The position numbers were made by a program, and so were the translations under genes. Of a DNA stretch of 64,000 nt, positions 18,105 to 26,935 are shown in pieces; position 1 is the stretch's first letter, and each line of letters begins with the position of its first letter. Location of the stretch: assembly GCF_017357245.1 (NCBI RefSeq), contig NZ_CP071612.1:809001-873000 (forward strand), written 5' to 3'. A model generated the notes under the pieces. That model did not search any database, was not told the origin of the DNA, and worked only from the letters and a program-made list of their open reading frames with translations. The stretch is from Rhizobium bangladeshense (GTDB lineage Bacteria > Pseudomonadota > Alphaproteobacteria > Rhizobiales > Rhizobiaceae).

Positions 18105-19415
18105 ATGCAAACCAACTTCACCCCGGCCCAGCTCGCCGATCCCCATGTCGCCGAATCCGAGCAGATCCTGCGCAAATGCGTGCATTGCGGTTTCTGTACC
18201 GCCACCTGTCCCACCTATGTGACGCTCGGCAACGAGCTCGACAGCCCGCGTGGCCGCATCTACCTGATCAAGGACATGCTGGAAAACGGCCGTCCCGCCG
18301 ATGCCGAGGTCGTTACCCATATCGATCGCTGTCTCTCCTGCCTTGCCTGCGTGACCACCTGTCCCTCTGGCGTCGACTATATGCATCTGGTCGATCACGC
18401 CCGCGCTCATATCGAAAAGACTTACAGACGGCCGTTCATGAACCGGCTGACGCGCGCCATTCTCGCGGCCGTGCTGCCCTATCCCGGCCGTTTCCGCCTG
18501 GCGCTCAATCTCGCCCGTCTCGGCCGCCCCTTTGCCGGCCTGATGCGGGGGGCGGCGCTGAAATCCTTTGCCGCCATGCTGGCGCTGGCGCCGCGCCGCA
18601 TCCCCGCGCCTTCAGACTTCGCAAAACCCGGCACGCATCGGCCGGAGACGGAACGGCGGGGGCGGGTGGCGATCCTGTCCGGCTGCGCCCAGCCGGTGCT
18701 CGATCCCGGTATCAATGCGGCGGCGATCCGGCTGCTGACGCGGCTTGGCGTCGAGGTCGTGGCGCCGCAAGGCGAGGTTTGCTGCGGTTCATTGGTCCAC
18801 CACATGGGTCGGGCTGAACAGGCGCTTGCAAGCGCTCGCACCAATGTCGATATCTGGACGCGCGAAATCGAGAGCCAGGGCCTCGATGCGATCATCATCA
18901 CCGCATCGGGCTGCGGCACGACGATCAAGGATTACGGTCACATGCTGCGCCTCGACCCCGTCTATGCCGCAAAGGCGGCCAGGGTCTCGGCGCTGGCAAA
19001 GGACATTACCGAGTATCTGGCGACCCTCGACCTGCCTGCCCATACGCCAAGGGGGATCACGGTCGCCTATCATTCCGCCTGTTCGCTGCAGCACGGCCAG
19101 CGCATCACGCTTGCGCCGAAGCAATTGCTGAAGGCGGCCGGCTTCACCGTGCGCGATCCGGCCGAAGGCCATCTCTGTTGCGGTTCGGCCGGCACCTACA
19201 ACATCATGCAGCCGGAGATCTCGGCGGCGCTGAAAGCACGCAAGGTTAAGAACATCGAAGCCACCAAGGCCGATATCATCGCCACCGGCAATATCGGCTG
19301 TATCACCCAGATCGCCACCGGCACCGATATCCCGATCCTGCATACCGTCGAGCTTCTCGATTGGGCCTATGGCGGCACTGTGCCGGAAAAATTAACTGGT
19401 TTGCCGTTAGGCTGA
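18105..19415 (+). CDS. glcF: Glycolate oxidase iron-sulfur subunit GlcF
   Basis: A 436-residue iron-sulfur electron-transfer subunit. The N-terminus has two [4Fe-4S] ferredoxin-like motifs, CVHCGFCTATCPTY (about residues 26-39) and CLSCLACVTTCPSG (about residues 76-89). Two CCG domains follow, CCGSLVHHMG and CCGSAGTYN, typical of heterodisulfide-reductase-like quinone oxidoreductases. The start MQTNFTPAQLADP resembles that of E. coli GlcF. It passes electrons from GlcD/GlcE to the respiratory chain at the membrane surface. Confidence 0.95.
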   Translation: MQTNFTPAQLADPHVAESEQILRKCVHCGFCTATCPTYVTLGNELDSPRGRIYLIKDMLENGRPADAEVVTHIDRCLSCLACVTTCPSGVDYMHLVDHARAHIEKTYRRPFMNRLTRAILAAVLPYPGRFRLALNLARLGRPFAGLMRGAALKSFAAMLALAPRRIPAPSDFAKPGTHRPETERRGRVAILSGCAQPVLDPGINAAAIRLLTRLGVEVVAPQGEVCCGSLVHHMGRAEQALASARTNVDIWTREIESQGLDAIIITASGCGTTIKDYGHMLRLDPVYAAKAARVSALAKDITEYLATLDLPAHTPRGITVAYHSACSLQHGQRITLAPKQLLKAAGFTVRDPAEGHLCCGSAGTYNIMQPEISAALKARKVKNIEATKADIIATGNIGCITQIATGTDIPILHTVELLDWAYGGTVPEKLTGLPLG

Positions 19416-19461
19416 AGAGAATGCAGCAGGCCCGTTCGGGCCGCTCCCGGGAGGTTGGGCG

Positions 19462-19899
19462 ATGTGGCGGGGAATGATTGTACTTGCGGGACTGCTCGGT
19501 GCGGCAGGTGCGGCCCAGGCCGACAGCCGCCTATTCTGTTCCGCCGATGACGCGCAAGCGCGCTTCACCCTCGAAAGCGGTTTTGCCAGCGATGCCGGCC
19601 ACAGGCTCAACCATTTCCGCGGTGCGCTGATCGTTAAGGATCCCGCGCAAGCGGCCTTCGCAAAACGTCTGTTCGAATCGCATCATCTGAGCAACCACTG
19701 GTCGCGCGATGGCGAGCTGCTCCTGGAAGTGTTCGACGGCGGTGGTGACGATACCGGCGGCGCAACGCTGGATCTGGTGGTGGTCGCCGGCAAGCGCGGC
19801 AAGCCGACCGCGAATTTCAGCGGTACCTATTCCCTGACGATCGAAGGTGGTGAGAAACCCTACGTCGCCGAGGGCAAGGTCAGCTGCGGCACGAAATAG
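19462..19899 (+). CDS. Secreted hypothetical protein
   Basis: A 145-residue protein with a clear signal peptide (basic start, LAGLLGAAGAAQA, likely cleavage after residue 20) and two cysteines in the mature part, one just after cleavage (LFC) and one at the C-terminus (VSCGTK), which could form a disulfide closing a small beta-rich domain. No family is recognised. It follows glcF by 46 bp on the same strand and could be read from the same transcript, but no functional link is evident. Confidence 0.75.
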   Translation: MWRGMIVLAGLLGAAGAAQADSRLFCSADDAQARFTLESGFASDAGHRLNHFRGALIVKDPAQAAFAKRLFESHHLSNHWSRDGELLLEVFDGGGDDTGGATLDLVVVAGKRGKPTANFSGTYSLTIEGGEKPYVAEGKVSCGTK

Positions 19900-19922
19900 C
19901 CCCGCAGCTGAAATTCAATTCA

Positions 19923-20597
19923 TTACCAGTGGAAGGACACGCCGACGTTGACGGCGTTGGTGAAGATGTTGGTCTTCAGCCGGTCACCGCTGTCGATCGG
20001 AACGTCGACGCGCGAATAGGTGCCCTTGTATTCGACGAAGGTCGACCAGCGCTCGGTCACCTTGAAGTCGACGCCGGCCTGCGCCTGCAGCGTCACGCCG
20101 CCGAATTCGTAAGCCCAGGTCTTGCCCTGCGGGCGAATCACTTCGACATGCGGAATGTTCACGCCGATACCGGCGCCGACATACGGCGTCCAGCGGCGGG
20201 CCGGATCCTTGAAACGATAGAGACCGTTCACGGTGAGCAGGTTCAGGCCATCGGTGAATTCGAAATGAGACCAGCCGGCCTTGGCGAGCGTGTCGTCGTC
20301 CGCATAGACCTTGTCATGGGTAAAATCGAGCGAGATACCCCAGTTCGGCTTGTTGAAGTCCTCGAGCCACCAGGTGACGCGGGCGCCGTAATAGGGCGGG
20401 CTGCCGAAGGACTTGCCTTCCCAGCCGGCGGTGAAGCTGGTCCCGTCCGAGACGTCGACGCCACTGTGCGGCGCGGTCTGATAGCCGCCGTAGATGGAGA
20501 ATTCCAGATCTTCCGCCGAGGCAGAGGCTGCTGAATAGATTGTGAAAAGCGCGATGCCCGCAAGCAGGGAGGCGGAGGAACGCAGCGCATATGTCAT
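19923..20597 (-). CDS. Outer-membrane beta-barrel protein, LpxQ (lipid A oxidase)-like
   Basis: A 224-residue protein with a signal peptide (cleavage near residue 28, SASA-ED) and alternating amphipathic strands ending in a terminal aromatic (VGVSFHW), as in small outer-membrane barrels. The strand pattern FSIYGGYQTAPHSGV, YYGARVTWW, WGISLDFTHDKVYAD, RWTPYVGAGIGV resembles rhizobial proteins annotated as lipid A oxidase LpxQ, which converts the proximal glucosamine of lipid A to 2-aminogluconate. Length also fits. The LpxQ call is from memory of that family; it may be a related barrel. The ATG at 20597 gives the best signal peptide; an ATG at 20618 is possible. Confidence 0.7.
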   Translation of the reverse strand: MTYALRSSASLLAGIALFTIYSAASASAEDLEFSIYGGYQTAPHSGVDVSDGTSFTAGWEGKSFGSPPYYGARVTWWLEDFNKPNWGISLDFTHDKVYADDDTLAKAGWSHFEFTDGLNLLTVNGLYRFKDPARRWTPYVGAGIGVNIPHVEVIRPQGKTWAYEFGGVTLQAQAGVDFKVTERWSTFVEYKGTYSRVDVPIDSGDRLKTNIFTNAVNVGVSFHW

Positions 20598-20675
20598 TGA
20601 ATATCCCCGATATTGCAAATATGTCGACTCTTAGGCACCTGTGCCAGCTTTCCGCCGTAAAGTCTAAGGAAAAGA

Positions 20676-20706
20676 AAAGGCGCGTCGAAATGCGCCTTTC
20701 GTTTTT
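20676..20706 (-). terminator. Terminator after L,D-transpeptidase gene (possibly bidirectional)
   Basis: AAAGGCGC (20676-20683) pairs with GCGCCTTT (20692-20699). On the minus strand the stem is followed by a T-rich run (TCTTTTCCTT), and the plus strand also has six T residues at 20702-20707. It lies 14 bp after the stop of the upstream minus-strand gene. Confidence 0.8.
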
Positions 20707-20719
20707 TCGTGAGTGTTGC

Positions 20720-21412
20720 TCAGCCGCCGAACATCGTGCGCAGCACGTCGATGCCCTTGTCCTCGAACGCGACCTTGCCCTGCTTGTTGCCGGGACCGAT
20801 GACGATGACCTTGGCGCCGACGGCGGCGCGATCATAAAGATGCATCACGTCGGCGTTCATCATGCGGATGCAGCCGGAAGACATGTTGAGGCCGATCGTC
20901 CAGGGCTGGTTGGTGCCGTGGATGCGGAAGATGGTGTCGCGGCCGCCCTGATAGAGGTACATGGCGCGGGCGCCGAGCGGATTGTCCTCACCGCCTTCCT
21001 GGAAAGCGGGAATGATGTGGCCCTTGGCGGCCTCACGGCGGCGCATTTCGGCCGGCGGCGTCCAGCTCGGCCATTCGGCCTTGCGGCCGATCTTGACGAT
21101 GCCGGACCAGCCGAAGCCGTCGCGGCCGACGCCGATGCCGTATCGGGTGGCGCGGTTGTTGCCTTCGACGAGGTAGAGATACTTGTTGTTCGTATCGATG
21201 ATGATGGTGCCGACTGCTTCCGTCGTCACCAAGCGCACTTTCTTGCGCTTGAATTGTGGCTTCACATATTTCGGCATCTGCGCCACGCGCACGATCTGGG
21301 CCGGCCGCCGTGTATTATCGGAGGCTGAGCCGGCAGGCTCGGAGAAGGCTGGCGTGGACATCAAGGACAGGACAAGTCCGGCCGCGGCCAGTCCTTGCAT
21401 CAATTTGATCAT
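20720..21412 (-). CDS. L,D-transpeptidase (YkuD domain)
   Basis: A 230-residue periplasmic enzyme that makes 3-3 crosslinks in peptidoglycan or attaches proteins to it. The signal peptide ends near residue 24 (AFS). The YkuD catalytic motif is complete: IHGTNQPW with the conserved His, then SSGCIRM with the nucleophilic Cys. The catalytic domain starts near residue 63 (TIIIDTNNKYLYLVEG). It is followed by a terminator, and a close paralogue lies immediately upstream on the same strand (see next entry), suggesting a tandem duplication. Confidence 0.95.
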   Translation of the reverse strand: MIKLMQGLAAAGLVLSLMSTPAFSEPAGSASDNTRRPAQIVRVAQMPKYVKPQFKRKKVRLVTTEAVGTIIIDTNNKYLYLVEGNNRATRYGIGVGRDGFGWSGIVKIGRKAEWPSWTPPAEMRRREAAKGHIIPAFQEGGEDNPLGARAMYLYQGGRDTIFRIHGTNQPWTIGLNMSSGCIRMMNADVMHLYDRAAVGAKVIVIGPGNKQGKVAFEDKGIDVLRTMFGG

Positions 21413-21547
21413 GATCGGTTCCCCTCAAGCAACTCCGGCCGAAGCTACATGATCTTCTGCCCGATTCAAGATCGGTACGGCCTAATAAAGCAATTTTAAG
21501 GAGTGGAGCCGCGTGTTCTTGCGGCTTCCAGACTATAGGGTGTGCCG

Positions 21548-22294
21548 TTACATGACGATGACGCGGGTGCCGACGTTGACGCGGTCGTAGAGATCGACGA
21601 CGTCCTCGTTGCGCAGGCGGATGCAGCCGGAAGAAACGGCGCTGCCGATCGACCAGGGCGCATTGGTGCCATGGATTCGGTAGAGCGTCGAGCCGAGATA
21701 CATGGCGCGCGCGCCGAGAGGGTTTTCCGGGCCGCCGTCCATGCGCGCCGGCAGATAGTGGCCCTTTGCGGCTTCGCGGCTGATCATCTCGGAAGGAGGC
21801 GTCCAGTTCGGCCATTCCGTCTTGCGAGTGATCTTGTGGACGCCCGCCCATTCGAAACCCGGCTTGCCGACGCCCACACCGTAGCGCCGCGCCCTGCCGC
21901 CTTCCATGACGAGATAGAGAAAGCGGTTGTTGGTATCGATGACGATTGTGCCTGGCTTTTCCGTGGTGGTGTAGTCGACCATCTGCGGCAGGTATTGCGG
22001 CTCGATCGGATGGCGGATCGCCGGTATGCCGGGATTGATCGTCGAAACGGTCTGTGGCGCTGCCTGCGGCGCCTGGCGCAGGACGCGGCGCTGGAAAAGC
22101 CCGCGCTGCTGCCGCTGGACGACCGGCCGCTGGTAGACGACGGGACGAACCTTGCCGCCGAGCTGATTGATCCATGGCGCGGTCAGATCGGGACTGAGGA
22201 TGACGGGCGGCCGGGTGGCGTAGCGGTCGTCTGCAATGGCGGCCGTGGAGAAGATGCCGCAGAAGGCTGCGGCAAGAACAAGGTGTTTCATCAT
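21548..22294 (-). CDS. L,D-transpeptidase (YkuD domain), tandem paralogue
   Basis: A 248-residue paralogue of the neighbouring enzyme with signal peptide (SAAIA near residue 20), a longer Gln/Arg-rich linker (residues 55-85), and the same catalytic layout: IHGTNAPWSIG and SSGCIRL. The core (TIVIDTNNRFLYLV, YGVGVGKPGFEW, LGARAMYLG) is strongly alike between the two. The differing linkers suggest different placement in the wall or different partners. The intergenic gap is 135 bp. Confidence 0.95.
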   Translation of the reverse strand: MMKHLVLAAAFCGIFSTAAIADDRYATRPPVILSPDLTAPWINQLGGKVRPVVYQRPVVQRQQRGLFQRRVLRQAPQAAPQTVSTINPGIPAIRHPIEPQYLPQMVDYTTTEKPGTIVIDTNNRFLYLVMEGGRARRYGVGVGKPGFEWAGVHKITRKTEWPNWTPPSEMISREAAKGHYLPARMDGGPENPLGARAMYLGSTLYRIHGTNAPWSIGSAVSSGCIRLRNEDVVDLYDRVNVGTRVIVM

Positions 22295-22522
22295 CGGACG
22301 AACTCTCTACAAATGACCGAAAATGCGCTGGCGGAATATGTCCGCCCGCCGAGACGCTGCCACCTTATCCGCCAGCGATTGGTAAAGATCGATTCAGGAA
22401 AGATCGGCCGGCCGGATAAACTTTTCGTCAGGGTTACCGATCGGTTTGGAAAGACGGTTTGCAAATGGTAAAGCCGGAATCATGACCGGAGAACGAAGCG
22501 GATCCCGGAGAATGAAGCGCAC

Positions 22523-23152
22523 ATGAGCACGTCTGGCATCATCATCGGCGAGGACGGTAGGAGCCGCTGTCACTGGCACGCCAATCTGCCGGACTATCTC
22601 AGATATCATGACGAGGAATGGGGCCGCCCTGTCACCGATGATATCCGCCTTTTCGAGAAGATCTGTCTCGAAGGATTCCAATCCGGCCTTTCCTGGCTGA
22701 CCATCCTGCGCAAGCGGGAGAATTTCCGCGCCGCCTTCGCCGGCTTCGACTTCGAGAAAGTTGCCCTCTTCGACGATAAGGATGTCGCCCGCTGTCTGGC
22801 CGATGCCGGCATTATCCGCCATCGCGGTAAGATCGTTTCCACCATCAACAACGCCAAGCGCGCAATCGATCTCCGGGACGAATTCGGCTCGCTCGCCCAT
22901 TATTTCTGGCGCTACGAGCCCGGTCACAACGAGCGGCCGGCGGTGGTCGACCGTGGCCACATCGTCGCCAATCCGACGACGCCGACATCGGTAGTCATGT
23001 CGAAGGATCTGAAGAAACGCGGCTGGACCTTTGTCGGCCCGACCACAGTTTATGCCTTCATGCAGGCGATGGGCCTCGTCAACGATCATCTGGAGGGCTG
23101 CTTCTGCCGGCCCGAGGTGGAGGCGATGCGCGCCGTCCTGATTCGACCATGA
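22523..23152 (+). CDS. tag: DNA-3-methyladenine glycosylase I
   Basis: A 209-residue base-excision glycosylase that removes 3-methyladenine from alkylated DNA. It has the Tag N-terminal zinc-ligand region RCHWHANLPDYLRYHDEEWG, the helix GFQSGLSWLTILRKRENFR, and the C-terminal H-x3-C pair in VNDHLEGCF, which completes the zinc site. The stop codon overlaps the start of the next gene (ATGA), so they are coupled. Confidence 0.95.
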   Translation: MSTSGIIIGEDGRSRCHWHANLPDYLRYHDEEWGRPVTDDIRLFEKICLEGFQSGLSWLTILRKRENFRAAFAGFDFEKVALFDDKDVARCLADAGIIRHRGKIVSTINNAKRAIDLRDEFGSLAHYFWRYEPGHNERPAVVDRGHIVANPTTPTSVVMSKDLKKRGWTFVGPTTVYAFMQAMGLVNDHLEGCFCRPEVEAMRAVLIRP

Positions 23153-23661
23153 AAGAACTGTCCGTGAAAATCTCGATCGCTGCCCTTGCCCTGTTCTTCT
23201 TGCCGGCCTTCGCCATGGCGCAGACGCCGCAGCTCGATCCCGGCGAGAAGCTGGAGAAGCTGCAGTTCCCGGCCGTCACCATGCAGCTCAAGGGATGGAC
23301 GAAATTCGGCAAGGGCCGCGTCTACACGTTGCCGGTGCGCGCAGGTCAGCACGTGAAGATCGATTTTTCCACCAAGAGCAAGTTTGCCTTCCTGGCGATT
23401 TTCGACCTGTCGAAACCGGATGACGAGGCTTTCTTCGGCACCGACGAGGATGGCATGAGCTTCCAGACGACGGTGAAGGAAAATACCACCTGGCTGCTGC
23501 GTCCCTATTACTCCAAGGTTTCGCCGCGCCGCGGCCTCGGGGCGCCCTTCAGCATCCTGATCGAGCCACTGGCGGTTGCCCCGCAGCAGCCACAGCCGCA
23601 GCCGCCCGCCGAGCCGGAATCTCCGTCGCTGTTTCCGAAGGCGCCGCCCAAGGCGAAATGA
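23149..23661 (+). CDS. Secreted hypothetical protein coupled to tag
   Basis: A 170-residue protein with a signal peptide (cleavage near residue 24, AMA-QT), a beta-rich middle of about 100 residues (LKGWTKFGKGRVYTLPVRAGQHVKI) resembling small bacterial pre-peptidase-type beta domains, and a Pro/Gln-rich C-terminal tail. No family is assigned with certainty. Its ATG overlaps the tag stop codon, so the two are co-translated, but a functional link between a periplasmic protein and a DNA glycosylase is not apparent. Confidence 0.75.
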   Translation: MKELSVKISIAALALFFLPAFAMAQTPQLDPGEKLEKLQFPAVTMQLKGWTKFGKGRVYTLPVRAGQHVKIDFSTKSKFAFLAIFDLSKPDDEAFFGTDEDGMSFQTTVKENTTWLLRPYYSKVSPRRGLGAPFSILIEPLAVAPQQPQPQPPAEPESPSLFPKAPPKAK

Positions 23662-23672
23662 AGCACGGCCGA

Positions 23673-24377
23673 CTATGCGAGCCGTTCGATCAGCTCGCGC
23701 AATTCGCCGAGATGGCCGATCTTGCGGAAACGCGGTGCCTCGCTCGGCTCGTCCACATGTTCGAGCACCCAGGTGAGTTCGTGCGGCACGAAGACGCCGT
23801 AGCTGCCGGCCGCGATCGCCGGCACAATATCCGATTTCAGCGAGTTGCCGACCATCATCGCCCGCTCGGGCCCGTCGCCCACCTTGGCGAAGATGCGGCG
23901 ATAGGTGACGGCCGTCTTGTCGGTAACGATCTCGACCGCATCGAAGAAGTCGCCGAGCCCGGATTGGGCGAGCTTGCGCTCCTGGTCGAAGAGATCGCCC
24001 TTGGTGATCATGACAAGGAGATATTTGCCGGCGAGCGCTTCCAGCGTTTCGCGTGCATGCGGCATGGTCTCGACCGGGTGGCTGAGGAGGTCGCGGCCCG
24101 TATCGAGGATCTTGGCGATGACGCTCGCCGGCACCTTGCCCTCGGTGATCTCGATTGCGGTCTCGATCATCGACAGCGTGAAGCCTTTGATGCCGAAGCC
24201 GTAATGGCGAAGGTTGCGTTTCTCGGCCTCCAGCAGCCGCTCGGAAATCTTCGGACCTTCGGCGAAATCGGCAAGCAGCTCTGTAAAATGAGCTTCCGTC
24301 AGTCGGTAATATTGTTCGTTCTGCCAGAGCGTGTCGTCGGCATCGAAGCCGATCGTCGTCAGGGCTCGCGTCGTCAC
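23673..24377 (-). CDS. HAD-family hydrolase (YjjG-like)
   Basis: A 234-residue cytosolic phosphatase of the HAD superfamily. Motif I is FDADDTLWQNEQYY (nucleophile and acid Asp near residues 11-13), motif II VMITKG with Thr, motif III the Lys in the KTAVTYRR region, and motif IV MVGNSLKSDI with the metal-binding residues. An alpha-helical C1-type cap sits between motifs I and II. Related proteins act on nucleotides or small sugar phosphates; the substrate is not determinable. It is convergent with the secreted protein gene. Confidence 0.88.
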   Translation of the reverse strand: MTTRALTTIGFDADDTLWQNEQYYRLTEAHFTELLADFAEGPKISERLLEAEKRNLRHYGFGIKGFTLSMIETAIEITEGKVPASVIAKILDTGRDLLSHPVETMPHARETLEALAGKYLLVMITKGDLFDQERKLAQSGLGDFFDAVEIVTDKTAVTYRRIFAKVGDGPERAMMVGNSLKSDIVPAIAAGSYGVFVPHELTWVLEHVDEPSEAPRFRKIGHLGELRELIERLA

Positions 24378-24616
24378 ATGTGCACCTCTTGAACTATGGC
24401 CGGCAATCTATCGGCCGCCTGTGTCGAGACAAGGGCGTTCGCTTCGGATGCGACAAGGCCTGGCGTTGAAAAACGCCGCCGTCGCACTACATCGAATTGG
24501 CCTCACCCAGCAGCCAGCCACGGCTGTGCCTGTCGCGCGCAGGCCAATAATCAAAAAATGAAGTTCTTGAGTCCGCAAGTCCCTCTTGCGGCAGAAACAA
24601 AGGATTTTTTTCGACC

Positions 24617-25666
24617 ATGCGTTACAACCAACTCGGAAATACGGGGCTTTTCGTCTCGGAAATCTGCCTGGGCACGATGACCTTCGGCGAAGCCAAAGAA
24701 GGCAGCATGTGGGGCGCCATCGCCGATGTCGACCAGAATGCCGCCGACCGGATCGTCGAGCGCTCGCTTGCAGCAGGCGTCAATTTCATCGACACGGCCG
24801 ACGTCTATTCATCCGGCGAGTCCGAAAGGCTGCTCGGCCAGGCGCTAAAGAACCTCGATGTGCCGCGCAAGGACGTCGTCATCGCCACCAAGGTCTATGG
24901 CGTCATGGGCGACAAGCCGAACGACCGCGGCGCCTCGCGCGGCCATATCATGGATTCGGTGGAGGCGAGCCTCAAGCGCCTGCAGACCGATCATATCGAC
25001 CTCTATCAGATCCACGCGACCGACACGGTGACGCCGATCGAGGAGACACTGCGCGCTTTCGACGACCTCGTTTCGCGCGGCCTCGTGCGTTATATCGGCG
25101 TTTCCAACTGGCAGGCCTGGCGTATTTCCAAGGCGCTCGGTCTCTCCGAACGCCGCGGCTTTGCCCGCTTCGAAACCGTGCAGGCCTATTATTCCATTGC
25201 CGGCCGCGATCTCGAACGGGACATCGTGCCGATGATGCAGGAGGAGAAGCTCGGGCTGATGGTCTGGTCGCCGCTCGCCGGCGGTCTGCTCTCAGGCAAA
25301 TATGGCCCCGGCGCACCCGGCAACGGCGAAGGCCGCCGCGCCAATTTCGATTTTCCGCCCGTCGACAGGGACAGGGCCTGGGCCTGCGTCGCCGTCATGC
25401 GGGAGATCGCGGAAAAGCATGGTGCCAGCGTCGCGACCGTCGCGCTGGCCTATATCCTCGCCAAGCCTTTCGTCACCTCGGTGATCATCGGCGCCAAGCG
25501 TGTCGATCAACTCGACCAGAACCTTGCCGCCGTTGGGCTGAAGCTCGACGAAGGCGATATGCAGAGGCTCGACGAGGTGAGCGCGCTGGCGCCTGAATAT
25601 CCGGGCTGGATGCTCGCCCGCCAGGCCGCCGGACGCCGCCCGGCCGATTTCGAGCCGAAGGACTGA
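24617..25666 (+). CDS. Aldo/keto reductase
   Basis: A 349-residue NAD(P)H-dependent (beta/alpha)8 reductase. The catalytic tetrad is visible: Asp and Tyr in FIDTADVYSSGESE (about residues 54-67), Lys in IATKVYG and His in YQIHATD. Cofactor-binding residues follow in VIIGAKRVDQLDQNL. The length and MRYNQLGNTGLFVSEICLG start resemble the YajO/oxidoreductase group. It stands alone with a 239-bp upstream gap in which I see no gene. Confidence 0.93.
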   Translation: MRYNQLGNTGLFVSEICLGTMTFGEAKEGSMWGAIADVDQNAADRIVERSLAAGVNFIDTADVYSSGESERLLGQALKNLDVPRKDVVIATKVYGVMGDKPNDRGASRGHIMDSVEASLKRLQTDHIDLYQIHATDTVTPIEETLRAFDDLVSRGLVRYIGVSNWQAWRISKALGLSERRGFARFETVQAYYSIAGRDLERDIVPMMQEEKLGLMVWSPLAGGLLSGKYGPGAPGNGEGRRANFDFPPVDRDRAWACVAVMREIAEKHGASVATVALAYILAKPFVTSVIIGAKRVDQLDQNLAAVGLKLDEGDMQRLDEVSALAPEYPGWMLARQAAGRRPADFEPKD

Positions 25667-25727
25667 GGTCGGTTTGAAGATTGGGGATCGCCTGCCGTAT
25701 CAGGCGATCCCCTTCAGCAATGGCTGA

Positions 25728-26042
25728 TTACTTCCCGTGGGCCTTGAGCCAGGCATTCATCTCCGCGATCTCGGCTTCCTGCGCCTTGATGACCGATTCG
25801 GCGAGCTTGCGGATTTCGGGATCCTTGCCGGATTGGAGCTCGACCTTGGCCATGTCGATTGCGCCCTGATGGTGCGGGTCATGCTGCGGACGAAATCGAC
25901 TTCGGCATCGCCTCTCTATTCGATCATCATATTCTTGTGCATCTTGTCATTTGCCTTGCTGAAGGCTTGGCTGGCCGCATCATGGCTGCCCATCGGCTTG
26001 CTCATGAGCTTGTCTTCGGCAAATACGGGGCCGGCATCCTGA
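25728..26042 (-). pseudogene. Broken DUF305 (CopM-like) gene
   Basis: Read on the minus strand, a DUF305 domain is recognisable in pieces: [14 protein letters not shown], then an in-frame TAG (25916-25918), then VDFVRSM, then a one-base deletion between 25874 and 25880 which shifts [13 protein letters not shown] and the end [14 protein letters not shown] out of frame. The N-terminus and signal peptide are missing, as the upstream gene stop codon lies at 26043. DUF305 proteins bind metals such as copper through the HHQ region. Three separate lesions make function very unlikely unless the sequence has errors. Confidence 0.8.
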
Positions 26043-26807
26043 TCACCAGCCGGCAATGACCTTGTGTTCGATCCGGTAATCCCTGCTCTCCTCGCCGAGC
26101 GGAGCGACAGGCCATTTCCAGGCAGCTTTTGCCGGCGGCGGGGCGACGCCGTGCAGCAGGTCGGCCTCCTCATGTGTCTTGCCGTTGCGGTCTATGACGG
26201 CATAGGCGATATCGGTCACAAGGCAGTGCTGGCAGGAAAGTCCCGAAAGCCCGGTGAGATGCGCCGCGATCAGTCTCTCCACCGTATCTTCAGGCATTCG
26301 ACCGGCCGCCTCGGCTGCATGGCGCCGCTTCACGCCGCGGCCGATCTGGGACAGGAGATTGGCGGAAATCACAAGATCGAGATAGGGCACGCCACGCAGG
26401 AAGCCGAGTGGCTCCACCTCTCTGCCGGCGGCGAGATCGTCATAGCCGGAGAGGTCGCGCTCTATCAGCCGAATGTTGCGATAGCCCTTCGCCGCAAGCC
26501 ACAGCCGCACCGAGGCGAGATGAACGAGATCGATGAGCACCACCGTGTCGAAATCGCGCGCCAGCTCTTCGATCGGCACGTCCCGCAACAGGCCGGACCC
26601 CAGCACGACTGCGGTCCGCTTCTGCCTCAGTCCGGCCGCCGCCGCACGGATTGCGTTGCGGCTCTTCTCCTCGTGGTCGGCCCAATCGCCGGCGCAGCGC
26701 CCGGCCCGTGACCAGAGGTTGACGGAATAGCGGATGAACTTCCGGTGGGGCTTGCCGGTCAGCGGCAATGTCGTGGCATAGAGGAGCGCCTCGGTGATCA
26801 TGAGCAT
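26043..26807 (-). CDS. Conserved hypothetical protein with Rossmann-like core
   Basis: A 254-residue protein. Residues 65-100 (TAVVLGSGLLRDVPIEEL, VVLIDLVHLASV) look like a nucleotide- or SAM-binding beta-alpha-beta start with a GSG loop and a following acidic strand end, and LDLVISANLLSQIG resembles a methyltransferase motif IV region. A C-Q-H-C pair lies near residue 195. I do not recognise the family; SAM-dependent methyltransferase-like is the best guess. There is no signal peptide. The stop codon abuts the DUF305 remnant. Confidence 0.7.
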   Translation of the reverse strand: MLMITEALLYATTLPLTGKPHRKFIRYSVNLWSRAGRCAGDWADHEEKSRNAIRAAAAGLRQKRTAVVLGSGLLRDVPIEELARDFDTVVLIDLVHLASVRLWLAAKGYRNIRLIERDLSGYDDLAAGREVEPLGFLRGVPYLDLVISANLLSQIGRGVKRRHAAEAAGRMPEDTVERLIAAHLTGLSGLSCQHCLVTDIAYAVIDRNGKTHEEADLLHGVAPPPAKAAWKWPVAPLGEESRDYRIEHKVIAGW

Positions 26808-26935
26808 ATCCGCATTCTGAAGATGCCTGATTGTTCAATCGATTCTGGCAGCGCCATCAAGTCCCTTCGCCCTTGCCGCTCCCCGCCCAATCCGCTAGGA
26901 CACCGCCACTGTCATAGTCAGCGGAACTCCCGGAA

